Positions 1-12,330 are shown, numbered from the stretch's first letter. The stretch: DNA of 64,000 nucleotides from Massospora cicadina (GCA_022478985.1 JAKSZP010006697.1:62001-126000), one strand, 5' to 3'. Notes: generated from the sequence alone by a model not told the origin. A program made the numbers and translations.

Positions 1-2159
1 GCAGTGAGGGTCTCTTCCAGCCTACCCAACTACCTCAAGGGTTATGCAACGCGCCCCGCAAAATTTCCAGTGAGCTAAGGACAAAGACTTGCAGGAACTG
101 AAGCTAAGTTGTGTCATCATTTATCTTGATGACATCAAGGTGATCTCAAAGACCTTTAACGAACATCAAACTCTCCTGAAGGCAGAGTTTCAGCGCTTAC
201 ATGAGGCCAACATCAAGTTAAAGCCCTTCAAGTGCACATTTTTCCAGAGTAAATTAGATTTCCTTGGACCCACCATTTCTCAGGACGGAATCTAACCCTT
301 CCAAGCTAAGGTTGTGGTATATCTAAAACGCCTGTTCCCAAAAAACTGCGCGATATCCAAGCATCCTTAGGTATGATGGGGTATTACCACCAATTTATCA
401 TCAAGTTCGCCCAGTTGAGTGAGCCTCTTGTATGGCTATTGGCTAAGCCTGTCCCTTTTCAATGGAAAGATGAGCAAAAGGCCGCCTTTGAGAAGCTAAA
501 TCATTTGTTGCAAAAGCGCCTTATCCTGTGCCACCCTGATTATGGTAACCTTAAATTCTATTTACCAATGCCTCTGACTACGCTGCTGGAGCCATTCTTG
601 CTCAATTGGATGATAATGGAGCGGATCACCCCAACTCCTATTTTAGCAGACATTATCCAAGGCTGTACGCAATTATAGCGTCAGTAAAAAGGATTGCCTT
701 GCAGTCCTGTTGGCTGTAATATATTACTGCCCTTTATATATGGAACTACAATCACTGTGGTCACTGACCTTGCATCCCTAAAGTGGTTACAAAATCTGAA
801 GGATGTTCTGGGCGGTTGGCTCTCTGGGCCATAAAGCTCCAATAATATGATATGAAGATTGAGTTCTGAGCTGAAACCCACCATATGAAAATCAATGATT
901 TGACTCAGCTACCTATTTTTTACCTGGGTAATAGTGAAGCTGAGAGGTTGCACGACCTCCTTATAGCCCCTGAAGCTTGAGAAGATGAGGATGAACCCTT
1001 CTGGAAAACGTTAGCCAAAATCTTCCACAACACCAAGGTGGAAATCGGGAAGTTATATAAGAAAGTAGGGGTGAATTGATTGCCTTATCTTCGACCTTCT
1101 GAACAAGTCCCTGTGATAATGAGGGTCCATTATATTCTGAGATACAGTTGAGTGCGCAAAACATATGATTGGGTGAAGGATAGATACTACGGGGAGGAAA
1201 TCATGGAGTCTATCATCGAAGTGCTGAATGTCTGCCTAATCTGTAAGAATGAATCCAGCTACAAACTCCAGGTATCAATACCAACCAACCACGCCTCAAC
1301 AACCGTTACATACAGTAAGTTTGGACGTGGTAGGGCCGCTACCTCAGCCTACCAGCAAAAATCACTATATCCTGGTAGGCATTGATCACATCACCAGTTG
1401 GTTGAAGCGGTTTCTCTTCCTGCTCAGACTACCAAAGTATTGCCACCTTCCTCCATCAACATAATTTCATCCAGCATGTTCGTCCTCAGGTCCTACTTTG
1501 TGACAATGGGTCTGATTTCCGCTAGCATGTGGTGAAGTTTTAGCTACTTCCATTGGGATGCAGAAACTTTTCTCAGCCCCATACAACCCTTCCACAAGTG
1601 GTAATTTGGAAAGAGCAAATGGAACCTTTGTTTCATATTACAAAAGATGGTCAGCTCAGATCCCCTACACCGGGATCAATTCTTATAAAGTTCCTTAAGG
1701 CTTACCTTATTAGCTATCATCAATTTCTTAAAATGTCTCCCTTCCGCATATTATATGGTTGGGAACCAGGAGTACCATCCCTGCTAGCAAAATACGTCTT
1801 ATCTGGTTGTACAGATGATCCTGAAAAAGCCATGTGAATAATGTCACAACGCATCATCCAGCTGCAGTCTGATGTCATGACTAACCTAGCTGAAACAGTC
1901 ACCAAAGAAGAGGTAGCCTCAAATGAGCATAGGAAGCCCCTCTCTTCCTTTCAGGTGTCAGACTTGGTGTTGTATTACCACAATTGTATCACCACCAGAA
2001 GTGAGAAGCTTGATTCTAATTGGAAAGCCGTTTTTTAGTCACTTGTAAGCAAGGGGATGTGTACTCCATTAAGTTTGTTGCTACTGGAGCTACTGTAAAC
2101 TGAGTTCATGGCTGGTTCTTATGCCCTTGTTCTCCCCTTAACACTCTTGAAGGGGGTAA
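1..2159 (+). pseudogene. Ty3/gypsy element A, 3' half of pol (decayed)
   Basis: This is the end of a Ty3/gypsy pol gene that starts before the window: reverse transcriptase palm, RNase H and integrase, which copy the element RNA and insert the cDNA. The RT active-site motif YLDD is readable near 122-133, followed by the conserved IKLKPFKCTFF stretch and by the RT-to-RNase H linker (MMGYYHQFI) near 373. The integrase core begins with SLDVVGPLP near 1321-1350, and its C-terminal region lies at 1841-2038. Stops and frameshifts split it into pieces of 60-100 residues, so it is dead. The sequence matches element B closely in order and wording (compare 27775-28000 with 1-170), so both are one family. 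The gag and protease ends lie outside the window. Confidence 0.9.
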
Positions 2160-2901
2160 TGTCAGACAATTATAAGTAAAATATTATGAGAAGAGTTTTT
2201 TGGATGAAAATAATGAAAACGTTGGTCAAAAGACCCAGGCTGATTCTTGGTGAAACCTCTCAAATTGCAGTGATACTTTTGTAAATACTTCTAGGCTAAA
2301 TAGCACGAGTTTGGTTAGTCAGATTGCACCAGCTATGCGGCAAAATCAGGGGAGACCATCTAAGGTTCCTCTCCAGCCCACTCGTATGTAATCCAAACAC
2401 CTATACCATGACCAGCCCCTTTTTTAGCCTTAGAAGGGGTTTCACAATAAGCATTTATTTTTCCACCCAATGATTGGGTCAATTATATTAAATCACATCC
2501 TCATATATATATACTCTCTACTACCGACCCTCCATTGGCAATTCTGTCCAGGAAAGGCGAGTTTTAAGAGCTTCAATAGATTGAAAGCTCATATCACGAA
2601 GTTCAGATGCACTCAGTATATATCAAATTTCCCATCTGACAAACTTTGCTTTTAAAAAAATTTATATACTAAGCCTAGAGATATTAATATGGTTCTCTTA
2701 TAATATACTCACAGCAACTTAATAAAAACTCCTAAAAATACAGCTTTTAGTATTTTTAGTATTATGTTATCTCTAACATAAGTTGTGTAAAATCCTCCTA
2801 AATTTTATGTCATCAGTTGAGAATAATACTTATCTAGCGATTTTGTCAGAATCAGGGGCTAAAAGGCACCTGAGAGCATACACCATACCCTGATTCTAAC
2901 A
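2160..2901 (+). repeat. 3' LTR of element A
   Basis: The LTR begins TGTCAGACAATT right after a purine tract (agggggtaa, 2151-2159) and ends near TTCTAACA at 2901, giving 742 bp. It aligns by eye along most of its length with the two LTRs of element B (24096-24818 and 29924-30640): shared blocks include the 'aaagaccc..gattc..ggtgaaacc' segment and the 'gagcat..accccctga' end. It contains the palindrome-like ACCCAATGATTGGGT at 2467-2481, which reappears in the expanded LTR near 63240. The end is inferred from alignment because the window holds no 5' partner. Confidence 0.8.
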
Positions 2902-3449
2902 ATAACCACCCTGAGATGGAGCTCATGGATTATGATTGAGTCAAATTGACACCACAACTAAAATAGAAGTCATATGCAAACTTACTAGGGTTTTTTAAAA
3001 CCCTACAATATTGCAAAACCTACTCCCATTTTACTATCAGATTGCAATCTTCTTATGTCTTGACTAATAAAAGTAATTAAATTACTTTCCTTTATTTAAT
3101 AAAAACTTTCTCTAAAAATCTCTGTCTAACCTTCTGTTTCACTTATATTGGTTTGGTAATCTAATTTCTGGTAATCAGTCTGGGTTTATTAGTTGAGCAG
3201 AATATAATAGCCAATCTAATATCTGCTCTGGAAGACCATACACTCGTTTGTGCCAATACTTGGAGCCAAGCTTCCAGGGAGAGTTTGATAAGTTTTATTA
3301 TGTTCTGAGTTTGTCAACATAAAAGACAACATGTAAGAGAATGGCCATTAAAGTTTTGCCTTGACTTGAACAGTTTCATTTATTAAATGATGTTACATGG
3401 TATCATCAGTAGAGGATTCCACAGTAAAGATGATCAGGTTCCTTCAGAA
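2902..3449. other. AT-rich spacer without recognisable gene
   Basis: Low-complexity AT-rich DNA. No coding stretch is supported. A TTACA|TGGTATCATCAGTAGAGG junction at 3393-3415 looks like an LTR end plus a primer binding site, but no partner LTR was found (see rejected items). Confidence 0.5.
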
Positions 3450-4200
3450 GATTGCATGGTGTTTAATCTGTGTGGAAAAGAGCCCCTAGGAACCAGTCAA
3501 ACTCCAAAGTTAAGCAAGATAAGGCCAATGAGATGACTGATGTTAAAGAGAAACCACTAATTAAAATATATGGATAAATTAAAATTAGTAAGGCTCAATT
3601 TAAAGATAAGAAATCATCTCAAGTAAAACTTAAGCAAAAATTTATCCAAGATAAATCCTGATTAGCTGAAGTATTGTAGCATCAGAATGAGAGGCGACTT
3701 TTCTATTGGATGGCTTAAAGGTGGTAGATTGAGTTGTACCCTCAAAAGTGTAGAAATCTAAAATCTTCTCAATAATATACTCAATGATATCAAACCTTAT
3801 CAAAATGGGACATCTATGTTATATTTCTACATATAAAATTTATGCTGCAAAGGCATCCAGAAATCTGGATGCACTAACAAATGAAACATATTACTCAGAT
3901 ACCACTCTAATGACTATATTTTTCATTTTCCTAAAGGTGTTTATATTATAAAAGTAATGAATAAAACCCCAAAGCTATTTTCTATTAAAGTTACGCCTTT
4001 TATTTCGAATCTCAGTTCCAGTGACTATAATTAACTTAGTCCCTTAACTTATTACCCTAGATTGTTACATACTTTTAAAGAACTAAATAAGAGTTGACCA
4101 CTAATCAAAGAAATAAAATGCCTGAAAAGGTCTTAGACTTGAAGCAAGAGTTGACTGATAGTCTCCTTGGTAATAGCAGCATTAAGTTCTAAAAAATGGA
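3450..4200 (+). repeat. 5' LTR of element F (approximate)
   Basis: The segment aligns by eye with 11615-12330. The clearest shared block is ctgattag...cagaatg.gaggcgac.tttc.attggatg at about 3660-3710 and 11820-11870, followed by a shared ttgaagca.g.gttga stretch near 4140 and 12295. Both copies flank a Ty3 gag-pol in + orientation, so they are read as its LTR pair. They are heavily diverged; start and end are uncertain by about 50 bp and no TSD was found. Confidence 0.6.
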
Positions 4201-6290
4201 AGCCTTATAGGCTTTTGCTTACTATAGGGGCAAAGTCATTGCTTTACAAAACCTGCATATTATTGATTGCAACATGTTAGACAATTCTATTGAGAAACCT
4301 ACTGGGTGCACAATGGATACGGTGAAGATGATGACCAATTGGAAAGTCCACCCTTGGTCACATTAGAAGAAGTACATTAAATTCTTTGGAGATCTCAGAT
4401 TATGGAAGTCAAACCATAATTTACAATAAAGTGGTAAGAGACTTGACTTGAAGATTCATGAACCTAAGAGAATGAGCTGGCCACAAATTGGCATCCGCTT
4501 TGGACAAAACTCTCATGAATTTATATGAATCTAGTGAGCTCTAAAAGACATATTTGTCAGTTGAAAATCTGACTAATAGATCATGCAGTTCATACACCCA
4601 ACTCTTTACCATATTGTGCACCTAGCAGGAGTCCAGAATATGAAAAATAATCATCACATATATACCTGTAAGGGTTGGGAGTGGCCTACAGACAAGAAAT
4701 ATAATTAACATTAGAAAGTATATAGGATGCTGCCACCAGATCAAAGCAATCATCCCTTTATCATTCTACTTCGTTTTTTAAATTGGGGCCATTGATTCTG
4801 GAGTTATCAAGTTTGTGGAGAAATATATGGAACTTTTCAGAAAGGACATTGTAAAGTCTCTTGAATGGATTGATGATTGCTTAAAGTATTTCCAATAGCT
4901 TTGCAAGCAAGAAAAAGGCTCGTTGTGAAATAAAGCCCATGTACTTACTAGCCGCCATAATGAGGAAGAAAAAATTAAGCTCCTTAAGTCCTGACTAGAG
5001 CACCCCAAAAGACAAATTGATGAGCTTGAAGCCCATCAAACCCCTGAGGCTCAGTCAGTATCCAAGAACCTTATTGTCAGAGTAGACCATGCTAAAAAAA
5101 TCTGGTATCCCATGCAACTCATGTTTTTACCTATTCAATTGCTAAGTGACATAAAAAATTGGAGAGCAAGTAATATAAAATCACCTAGCTTAGAAAACAT
5201 CAACCAGAATTTACTGTCACCTCAATGAAGCCGAGAAACTCTGGAAGGAACTTAGTAAGAATTAAAAACCATTATGGACAAGCCTCTACAAAGCAATAAT
5301 TTCTGGGAGATGAAAGAGAGCTTAGATTGGCGCATTGTATTAGAAGACAATAGCAAACTCTTTTAAACTTTCTCTCTACTGCTTGTCAACAAACTAAAGC
5401 TCTTGAAATCCGCGTTAAGAACCTGGAGAATGGTTAAGCTGATCTTAAAATAGGTAATAACTTGCTGGATGTCAATCCAAGGCTTACCATTAAAAAATAG
5501 AGCATCTTTAACTCACTACAAAATAAAAATTGGCGACTCTCTCAACGAGTAGAGTGATACATTTACCAAAATCACTGAATAAGAAGCTCCCAGAGTTTAT
5601 GTCATCACAGGAATGAAAACAATCTTCTTCAGACTACCTTTAAGGAAAGTTTACATCTGAATAAGGAAATTGTATTCTTTCTCTATATCTATAAGGCTGC
5701 AATGGAAGGTGCAACTGACCATTAAAAGGTTAAACATATCTTTTATGCTTAGTTATAGGCTACAGTAGGGTATGGTGCCTCAAATGGACAATCTAAATGC
5801 TTGGGGGAAGTAAAGAGGCGCTTATCAAGAATTTCAGTTCGAAGAAAAGCTTACATAAGAAGATACAGGCCGTCATGAGTTTTACACTACGTCAAACTCA
5901 AACCCTAGTCAAATTCGCGGATTGCTTCTACAGCGAGGCTCAAAATCTGATGACCACAAAAATAGCTTACACTGGATGATGCCGGTCAGTCATTGTTGTG
6001 AGGGTAAGTAGTTATTTTGACTTAGTCATGAATGTCACTTCAGTCAAACGAAGCTTTAACTCTGTCCTAAACATCAAGGAAGCTAATCCCGGTTTGGTTG
6101 ATATATACAAGTCAGAAACAACCTGGAAGGCACCCACAAAACTCAGGTATATACCATGGAGAAAATTAAACCAAAGAAGGGGAAAAAGACCAAGTATAAC
6201 TGGTAAAAGAAGAAAAAACACAACGGAGATGATTGCTTTAAGAAAAGTTGCACTTGTTAAATAGAAAAAAGGATTAATGGCTTAGGTCAG
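4201..6290 (+). pseudogene. Element F gag region (decayed)
   Basis: This region encoded the structural Gag protein that packages element RNA. The one clear Gag match is at 5797-5979, where FTLRQTQTLVKFADCFYSEA has the capsid pattern seen in other Ty3 Gags and resembles the Gag of element E in this window. A likely coiled-coil piece precedes it near 5385-5470 (KALEIRVKNLENG). A basic stretch at 5998-6264 has scattered Cys and His but no clean CCHC knuckle. The frame is broken everywhere by stops. The protease was not located with confidence between 6300 and 7000. Confidence 0.55.
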
Positions 6291-7010
6291 GTAATCTGAA
6301 TTAGCCAACATGGGTACCTTAAACCAAAATATTGACAATTCCTCACCTTGAGTACAAATAAAAATTTTCTAGTGATGGCTCTTAAGGGGGTTATGAAGAT
6401 ACAGGATATTATAATTTAGGTTACACCCGCTGATAATGCCATACCAGATCTCTTGAACTCTGAAAATATTGATGACAACCAAGTCCTGAAGGGCACCCAC
6501 CTCATCTTATCACTAAGGTGTCTAAGAGTAATTAGTACGGCCAGTAATGCTGACTAGTACTGCTCTATTGATTAGACCAACTTTGAGCGTACAAATCTAG
6601 TATAAATTGCTGAGATCTCACTGATACTGAAGTAAACAGTATTCAAAGTTCCATCTTAAAGATGGTTTAGACCTACAGCCAAAATCCAGAAAATAGTATC
6701 CAAAGTAAAAGTGGCGATTCAGAAGTCCTTCTAACTTCTATATAGGATACAGGGTAGCCAATAATGTCATCTCATCCTGGCTCATCATGAAAATTAAACT
6801 TGCCCTGGACCTTGAGTCTTCCTGAAAGTATAGCACTGCAGGTTTAAACAACAAAAAAATAGATACCTACTCTTCCTTGTCAATTCAAATTGGCAAACTA
6901 GTTTCTTAGATCCTGCTATTGCCTTGGAAAATAGTTAATAAAACATACACATTAAGACACAATTCATAATTAAATACAAAGGAGTTAATAATATATCTAA
7001 AGGGTATTTA

Positions 7011-7301
7011 ATATATTATTATATTTTATTCAAGGCGGGCTGACCTGGGGATGATACCGCACCAATTAGGTAAGTGAAGAAAATGGGAAAGTTGGATAAA
7101 GCCTGGAAAACCTACATGCGCGGCGTATGATAGGCCAGGAACTCCATGGACTGCCTTTGCTATTCTCTATCTCAGTTTGGGGCATTGGTGCGCAAAACCA
7201 ACACAGTCAAAATCGTCCCCTACCCAAAGTCCATTACCAGGATCAAACTCGGTAGGCAGTGGTAGAGGGTCCATACTCTACCACTGGAGTATTCTCCCCT
7301 T
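7011..7301 (-). mobile_element. SINE 1, tRNA-derived, with decayed target duplication
   Basis: On the minus strand the head reads like a tRNA: a box A-like gtggtagagtatgg near 7262-7278 and a box B-like gagtttgatcctgg about 35 bases further. The body follows, and the end is the tail catccccaggtcagcccgcc plus an AT-rich run. A copy with the same body lies at 39805-40083. The flanks form an imperfect 14-bp target duplication (6997-7010 ctaaagggtattta; 7302-7315 ctatagggtaatta; 12 of 14 match), as expected from LINE-machinery insertion. It sits inside element F between the protease and RT regions. Confidence 0.85.
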
Positions 7302-7959
7302 CTATAGGGTAATTATCAATCTTTGATTTTGAAGATTTCTTGAGCTGGATAAAAAAAGATCCAGCAATATGGAAGGCTCTTGTCTAGTTAGTACCCTGTA
7401 TCCAATTCACCTTTAAATTATTCTACTTCTGGATAAATTATGAAGAGCTCTCCAATTCAGTAGATGCAGCAGATGTCATACCATTACATGTTTCCAAGGA
7501 GGTAAAAGTTAAACCAAGAAGACAAAGTGTGGTTTATAATAAAACACCCCAGAATGTACCCCAATTGCCTATTACACATTACTAGCATTGATGAATTCAG
7601 CAGATTTAGATCAAGAGTATTATCAGATTCCCTTGACCCAGCTTTTTCAGTGGCTAATCAAATTACTTCTTTGAAAATTGATAGTTTGCAAAATATTAGA
7701 CATGAAACACCAGAAATTGGAAAGAGATAAATGAGATCCAATTGAAGAGATTGACAAGGTATTTTATTATTATTTAACTTTGTTTAGGTCTACATGAGAA
7801 TAAAGTAGTGAGTGCTATACCAAAAGTCCAATTAGATAAATAAGTTAGATTAAGAGGAAAAAAGCAAAGATTCACCAGCTACTTGAATATTATCAAGATG
7901 TTTTTTTAATTCAGTTATTAATTACAGTCATATGAATAACTAGTTACACAGCACTAACG

Positions 7960-8185
7960 TAAGAGATTAAACCTAATGCAAATGAAGCCATATATGATCT
8001 TAAAATTAGAGGAGAATTGCACAAACACTAAGCTGAGACAATTGATTGATGAAAAATTACTTGTGCACTCCCAGAGTCTATGGTCATCTCCACTGTACCC
8101 ACAAAGAATAAAAGTGTTGGTAATAGAATAGTGATGGATTACATAAAATTAAACAGCCTCATGAGGAAAGACAGCTATCATATTC
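7960..8185 (+). pseudogene. Element F reverse transcriptase, 5' part
   Basis: Translating by eye gives DEKLLVHSQSLWSSPLYP and then IVMDYIKLNSLMRKDSYHIL, the N-terminal fingers motifs of a Ty3-type RT (LLVPSQSPWSSPV...RMVVDYRALN in typical members). The frame is lost at least once between the two pieces. The reading stops at 8185, where a solo LTR has inserted, and resumes after its target duplication at 9328. It belongs to the same element as the gag at 4201-6290. Confidence 0.8.
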
Positions 8186-9327
8186 TGTGACGGTCAAGGC
8201 GCTGCCTGACCGCCACATAGCCCTGACACCCCCTTAAGGTGGGGATCGCGGCTAGTAGTATTGTAAACAATATAAATAAAAGCGTAGGGCTCAAGGGCAA
8301 CGACCCTCAAAAATGGCATTCTGTCAAATCAGATGCCATAAAATCGATGAAACCTCAGAGCAAAGGTGGCAAAGGTTGACATAAATGTCGACTGGGCCAA
8401 TCAGAGGCTGCCAACCCAAATTCTGAGGATTGAAATGGAGAGATTGGCAATGGCAAAGAGCAGCTCAGTGAATCAAGGACTGCCAAGCCAAATTATGCCA
8501 AAAACGGAAATGGCAAGAATCACAGCATTGGGCAGCCCAGCGAATCAGGAGCAGCCAAGCCAGATATTGCTAAAAGAGGAAATGACAAGAATCATGGCAT
8601 CAGGCAGCTCAGCAAATCAGGATCTTTTTAAACTGAATCTGCCACTTGTTGAAAGGATCAAGAGCCATGGAGAAGGGCAGCCCAGCAAATCAGGGGCTGC
8701 CAGGCCAAATTATCCCAAAAATGGGAATTTTGGTGATAAGGTTGACATAAGCTCTGATTCATCCCCAACAGACAAAAATATATGCTGAAAAGTTTCCATA
8801 ACGCCACAAGTACCCAACAGATGGTCTAGAATGGGCCTAGAAGGGAATTTTAGAGGCCAAGATTCTCAAAATAGGCCCACAAATAGCCCGCTGCCCGCGG
8901 ACTCTGCGGGGTCCAATTTCCCCATATCCTCTGTTCCAAAATATAAAAATAACCAAGCGAAGGTGTTTGAGACAACTTCATCTTCTCTTATTTACAAATA
9001 AAAACCTCAAAATCAAAAAATAAAATTTTGACTTTTTGAAATCATTTATTAAGATTTTAATGAAGAACCAGGGATTTTGAGCGAAAAAGATGGACCAATC
9101 CTCATATTTTGACAGAGCAGTCGCCTCTCTATATGCTCTCTCTGGGGGACAGACTGTCCTCCTCAGCATGAGCTTCATCCTCACCGTGTTTCAAGGATAC
9201 CTTAACCTCTCATTAAGACAACGGATGAAGGACTTAACCATTGCAGCCCTCTCATGTTTGTGGGCCCTCACATGGGCCCTCTTGCCCAACTGCTTTGTGG
9301 CAATGTGGAGAGACCCCATCTGTCACA
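8186..9327 (+). mobile_element. Solo LTR L1, chromovirus type, TSD TATTC
   Basis: The unit begins TGTGACGGTCAAGG and ends TGTCACA. It is flanked by the perfect 5-bp duplication TATTC (8181-8185 and 9328-9332), the signature of LTR-element integrase. At 1142 bp it is longer than the related LTRs of element C (825 bp), whose start is TGTGATGGTTGAGG; the difference is largely a tandem repeat at 8389-8730. No internal gag or pol is present, so it is a solo LTR left by LTR-LTR recombination. It splits the RT domain of element F and carries a conserved short reading frame at 9090. Confidence 0.95.
8366..8788 (+). repeat. In-frame 72-bp minisatellite in solo LTR L1
   Basis: About four and a half units of a 72-bp repeat begin near 8390, 8461, 8533, 8605 and 8678. 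Each unit starts with a cag(c/t)(c/t)cag.gaatcagg-like block. Because 72 is a multiple of three, the array leaves an uninterrupted 140-codon frame with a 24-residue period in which a SANQ..PSQI-like motif recurs. I do not think this frame is a normal gene: it has no known domain and lies in the upstream part of an LTR. Unequal crossing-over in the LTR explains it. Confidence 0.8.
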
Positions 9328-9362
9328 TATTCCATGTATTGACAATGATCTGGGCTGAATAG
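9090..9362 (+). CDS. LTR-encoded hydrophobic Gag N-terminus (L1 copy)
   Basis: A 90-codon frame starts at an ATG 238 bp before the LTR end and runs 35 bp into the flanking DNA. It matches the frame at 37770-38015 in the LTR of element C: both have ASLY.LS..Q..LL, then TVFQG, then LWA/S.TW.LLPN.FVA.W, then a Pro followed by Ile at the LTR border. The two hydrophobic segments (about residues 20-38 and 55-72) suggest membrane association. In element C this frame continues into gag, so it is the Gag N-terminus; here only the LTR-coded part is left. Codon third positions differ widely while residues are kept. Whether it is expressed is unknown. Confidence 0.6.
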   Translation: MDQSSYFDRAVASLYALSGGQTVLLSMSFILTVFQGYLNLSLRQRMKDLTIAALSCLWALTWALLPNCFVAMWRDPICHIFHVLTMIWAE

Positions 9363-9700
9363 CCAGCATCTACTCTTCTCTGCGGTGACCTTGCCAGAAG
9401 TTACTGATAAATGGATTTTTCGCCAGAAGACAAAGAAAGGTACGCCTTAACATTTCAGATGGATTATTGCAAACTAACCAGCTCCCTCAGGATTTTATGA
9501 GTTGCACTTGCTTCATTCAATGGGTGGATTACATCATGCAAAATATTAAACTAAGCTGTGTAATTTCATCTTTAGATGCCATAACAATGTTCCCAAAAAC
9601 TTTAATAAATCATCTTGACCACTTCAAATCACATTTTCGAAGATTAAAAGAAAATAACACCAAATTTAAATTGAAAAGTGGGCCTGCTATATTCTAAAAT
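9333..9700 (+). pseudogene. Element F reverse transcriptase, 3' part
   Basis: The RT domain resumes after the solo LTR. At 9467-9697 the frame reads LSCVISSLDAITMFPKTLIN then LDHFKSHFRRLKENNTKFKL, the palm and thumb of a Ty3 RT. The catalytic YLDD has become SLDA, removing the second aspartate and the tyrosine. Compare element A at 110-230, which keeps YLDD. Confidence 0.85.
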
Positions 9701-10640
9701 TGGAATTCTTTGCACGCATCATATTGTGGGAAGGGATTTAAGCCTAATATGATAAAGTTGAAGTGTTTTCTAAGGTACCTAAATCAAAGAGTCTCAGAAA
9801 GATACAGGTATTCTTTATAATGAAGGGATATTACCATAAAGTTAGACATAATTTGCATAACTCGCTGACCCCCCGTTTTTCTGTTTATAAAGTACCTTTT
9901 TTATGGGAAGTAGACAAAACAAAAACGTTTGAGATGACAATTAATTTGGTGGAAAGAAGACCAACTTTGTGACATCTGTACTATGGGAAGCCATTAATCC
10001 TTTTTACAAATGCAATAATCTAGCTGTAGGATACAATTTTGGAACTGGATGATACAGCATTAAAACCAGATGTCCTATCACAGCAAGGCGCTTTCAAAGG
10101 CTGAGTGAAGACATAATGTTATGGAGAAAAAATTACTAGCTTTTTATCTTGCTGTTAAACACTTTGGCCCTAACTTTACAAAACAAGTTGAACAGTTTTA
10201 TGGAACATTTCTGCTGAAGTGGCTGAAGAACATGAAATATCCTACTGGAAGGCTATACTTATAGTTCTCAACCTTTATCACTGTGACATGAATATGATTC
10301 ATCAATCCTGGGATGCGACACATGAATATGGATGGACTGACCAGATTACCATTACTCCATTTGGAAAACATCAAAGATGAAATTTACACAATTTACTTAT
10401 TAAGCCGGAATGTTGGGTAGGACAAAGATGAACCAGTTAGAAAATGCTAAAATTTCACTCATGATATACCAAGTTTCTTGACAGATTATTGTACTAGAAA
10501 GTTGGAATGTACTGGTAAACTTACTTATGAATTTTATAATAGATGCAAGTTATGATAGAAGCTTACAATATCTTTGTACATGGAAGATCCAGAAAAACTT
10601 TAGAATGGAGTTTGAATTAATTAGCGGTGAGAATTCAGGA
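9701..10640 (+). pseudogene. Element F RNase H and connection region
   Basis: The frame at 9763-9972 carries the RT-RNase H connection: IMKGYYHKVRHNLHN (typical form MVGYYHQFIPKLA in the related element B) followed by VPFLWEVDKTKTFE. RNase H residues further on are too broken to place with certainty. Order and spacing after RT support the assignment. Confidence 0.65.
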
Positions 10641-11600
10641 CTCTGTAGTGGAAAATTTTTGATTCTCATATAATTTGTCAAAAACAAACACCGCATAGGG
10701 TAAATTTCAAGTATCAGCAAATTGACCCCTCATCAGCCATTAAATACCATCAGTTTAGATCTTATAGGTCCGCTTCCAAAAATCAACGAGGGAAAATGAT
10801 ATAATCTTGTATAAATTGATCACTTCAAAAGTGGGTTGAAGGAATTGCCATTCTAGCACAAACAGCCAAGGCCACCACTAACTTCCTATAACAGTTTTAT
10901 TTACTATTCGGATTGTCTACAGGTATTGCTATGTGACATATGGAGTTTTTTTACTTTAAATGTTGTAGCGATCTTATAAAAAGCATAGGGATAAAACAGA
11001 TTTTCTCAGCACTAACAACCTATAACAAATGTGAATGCAGAATGAGAAAAAAAGCTAGTTTCATTATTGAAAAGATGGCTACTTCTGATCTAATCTATTG
11101 GAAGCAATATTTACCAAATGAATTAATGGCTTACCAGACAAGTTTCTATCATGTAATAAAAATGCACCCATTCAAGGCATTGTACGGTAAAAAATTGTAT
11201 TCTGACTCTATTGTAATGTAAAGCTACTTGTCACAGCACCAAAGAGCCTGAATAGGCGTTAAGAAGATTATCACAAAAATTAGTTACTTACTGATGAAGT
11301 AATAAATCTGGCAGACCATCTATTACTAAAAAAAGTAAAAATCTGGCAAAACAGTTACAATAGAGGGCCAGTCAGTGAATGCAATCTACTAATCGTTATC
11401 CACTTTTGAGAGTTCCTGAATTATCCCTGTACCATCACAACTGCATAATGTCATATGAAGGTAAATTAGATTCTATATGGGAAGGACCATATGTTATAGC
11501 AAGCAAGCTTGGAAAGGAGCACTCATTAAAGCCTTTAAGGACCTGGAGATACTACCAATTGAGTAAATAGTTGGGTCATAAGTCAGTACTCTCATGTCAT
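10641..11600 (+). pseudogene. Element F integrase (decayed)
   Basis: The first catalytic region is readable near 10744-10785 as ISLDLIGPLPKINEGK. The C-terminal half of the core lies at 10940-11221, where FYHVIKMHPFKALYGKK corresponds to the usual SYHKILKMAPFRVLYG of the relatives here. The SH3-like C-terminal domain is at 11379-11570 (LYHHNCI...KLDSIWEGPYVI), with the GPY motif kept. Many stops show it is inactive. Confidence 0.75.
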
Positions 11601-11611
11601 TATTATTAGGG

Positions 11612-12330
11612 AGGTGATGATGGACACCAGAATAGTGTACATACTAGGAAAATATCTATTTTACATATACTTTTAAAGATTTAACGCTTAGTCCCATATA
11701 AAGACTTATAAAACTCTACAATTTACTATATGTATAAAAGAAAATTAGTAGACATGATTCAATGGCTAGGAAATCTCCTCAATTACATCTTGAGCCCAAA
11801 ATTTCTTAAGGTGAAATACTGATTAGTCAAAGTTATTAAAAACAGAATGTGAGGCGACATTTCCATTGGATGATTTATGATGCGGTAAAAAAAAGTTGTA
11901 CTCTAAAAGGGTAAAATCTGAAAATTGCCCAATGATCAACTTAAATGTACCAATTTTATCTAAATGAGCCATTTAAAATATATTTCTTAACTATAAAGAA
12001 CTTGCTAATTTATCATTTAAATCTGCATGTGTTACCTGATGAAGGGCCTCTCATTTAGATAGCTCCACCTTAATAATTATTTTGTTGGATACCTTATGGT
12101 CATTATATTACTTTAAGTAACATAAAGTAACTTAAGCTTTTTACAAATTAAGTTATGCAATTTTATAATAAATCTCATTTTTGGTGACTTTACTTCAAAA
12201 AGTCCTTTTGCCTCTTACCATAGGGTAATTACTGGAAACTAATTGAGACTTTGCCACTCTTAAAATAAAAGAGATACTTATGGAAGTCATATACTTGAAG
12301 CATGTGTTGAAGTCAGGCTTCTTGGGACTA
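11612..12330 (+). repeat. 3' LTR of element F (approximate)
   Basis: It follows the integrase C-terminus and a purine tract (agggaggtgatga, near 11608-11620). It aligns with 3450-4200 over several blocks, the best being around 11820-11870. Its end runs into the LTR remnant of element G and cannot be set precisely. Confidence 0.55.

Noticed and set aside
3393..3415. TTACA followed by TGGTATCATCAGTAGAGG, like a Copia LTR end with an initiator-Met primer site
   Set aside because: No matching second LTR, no Copia gag-pol motifs downstream, and the region just after aligns with the element F LTR. A chance match in AT-rich DNA is possible.
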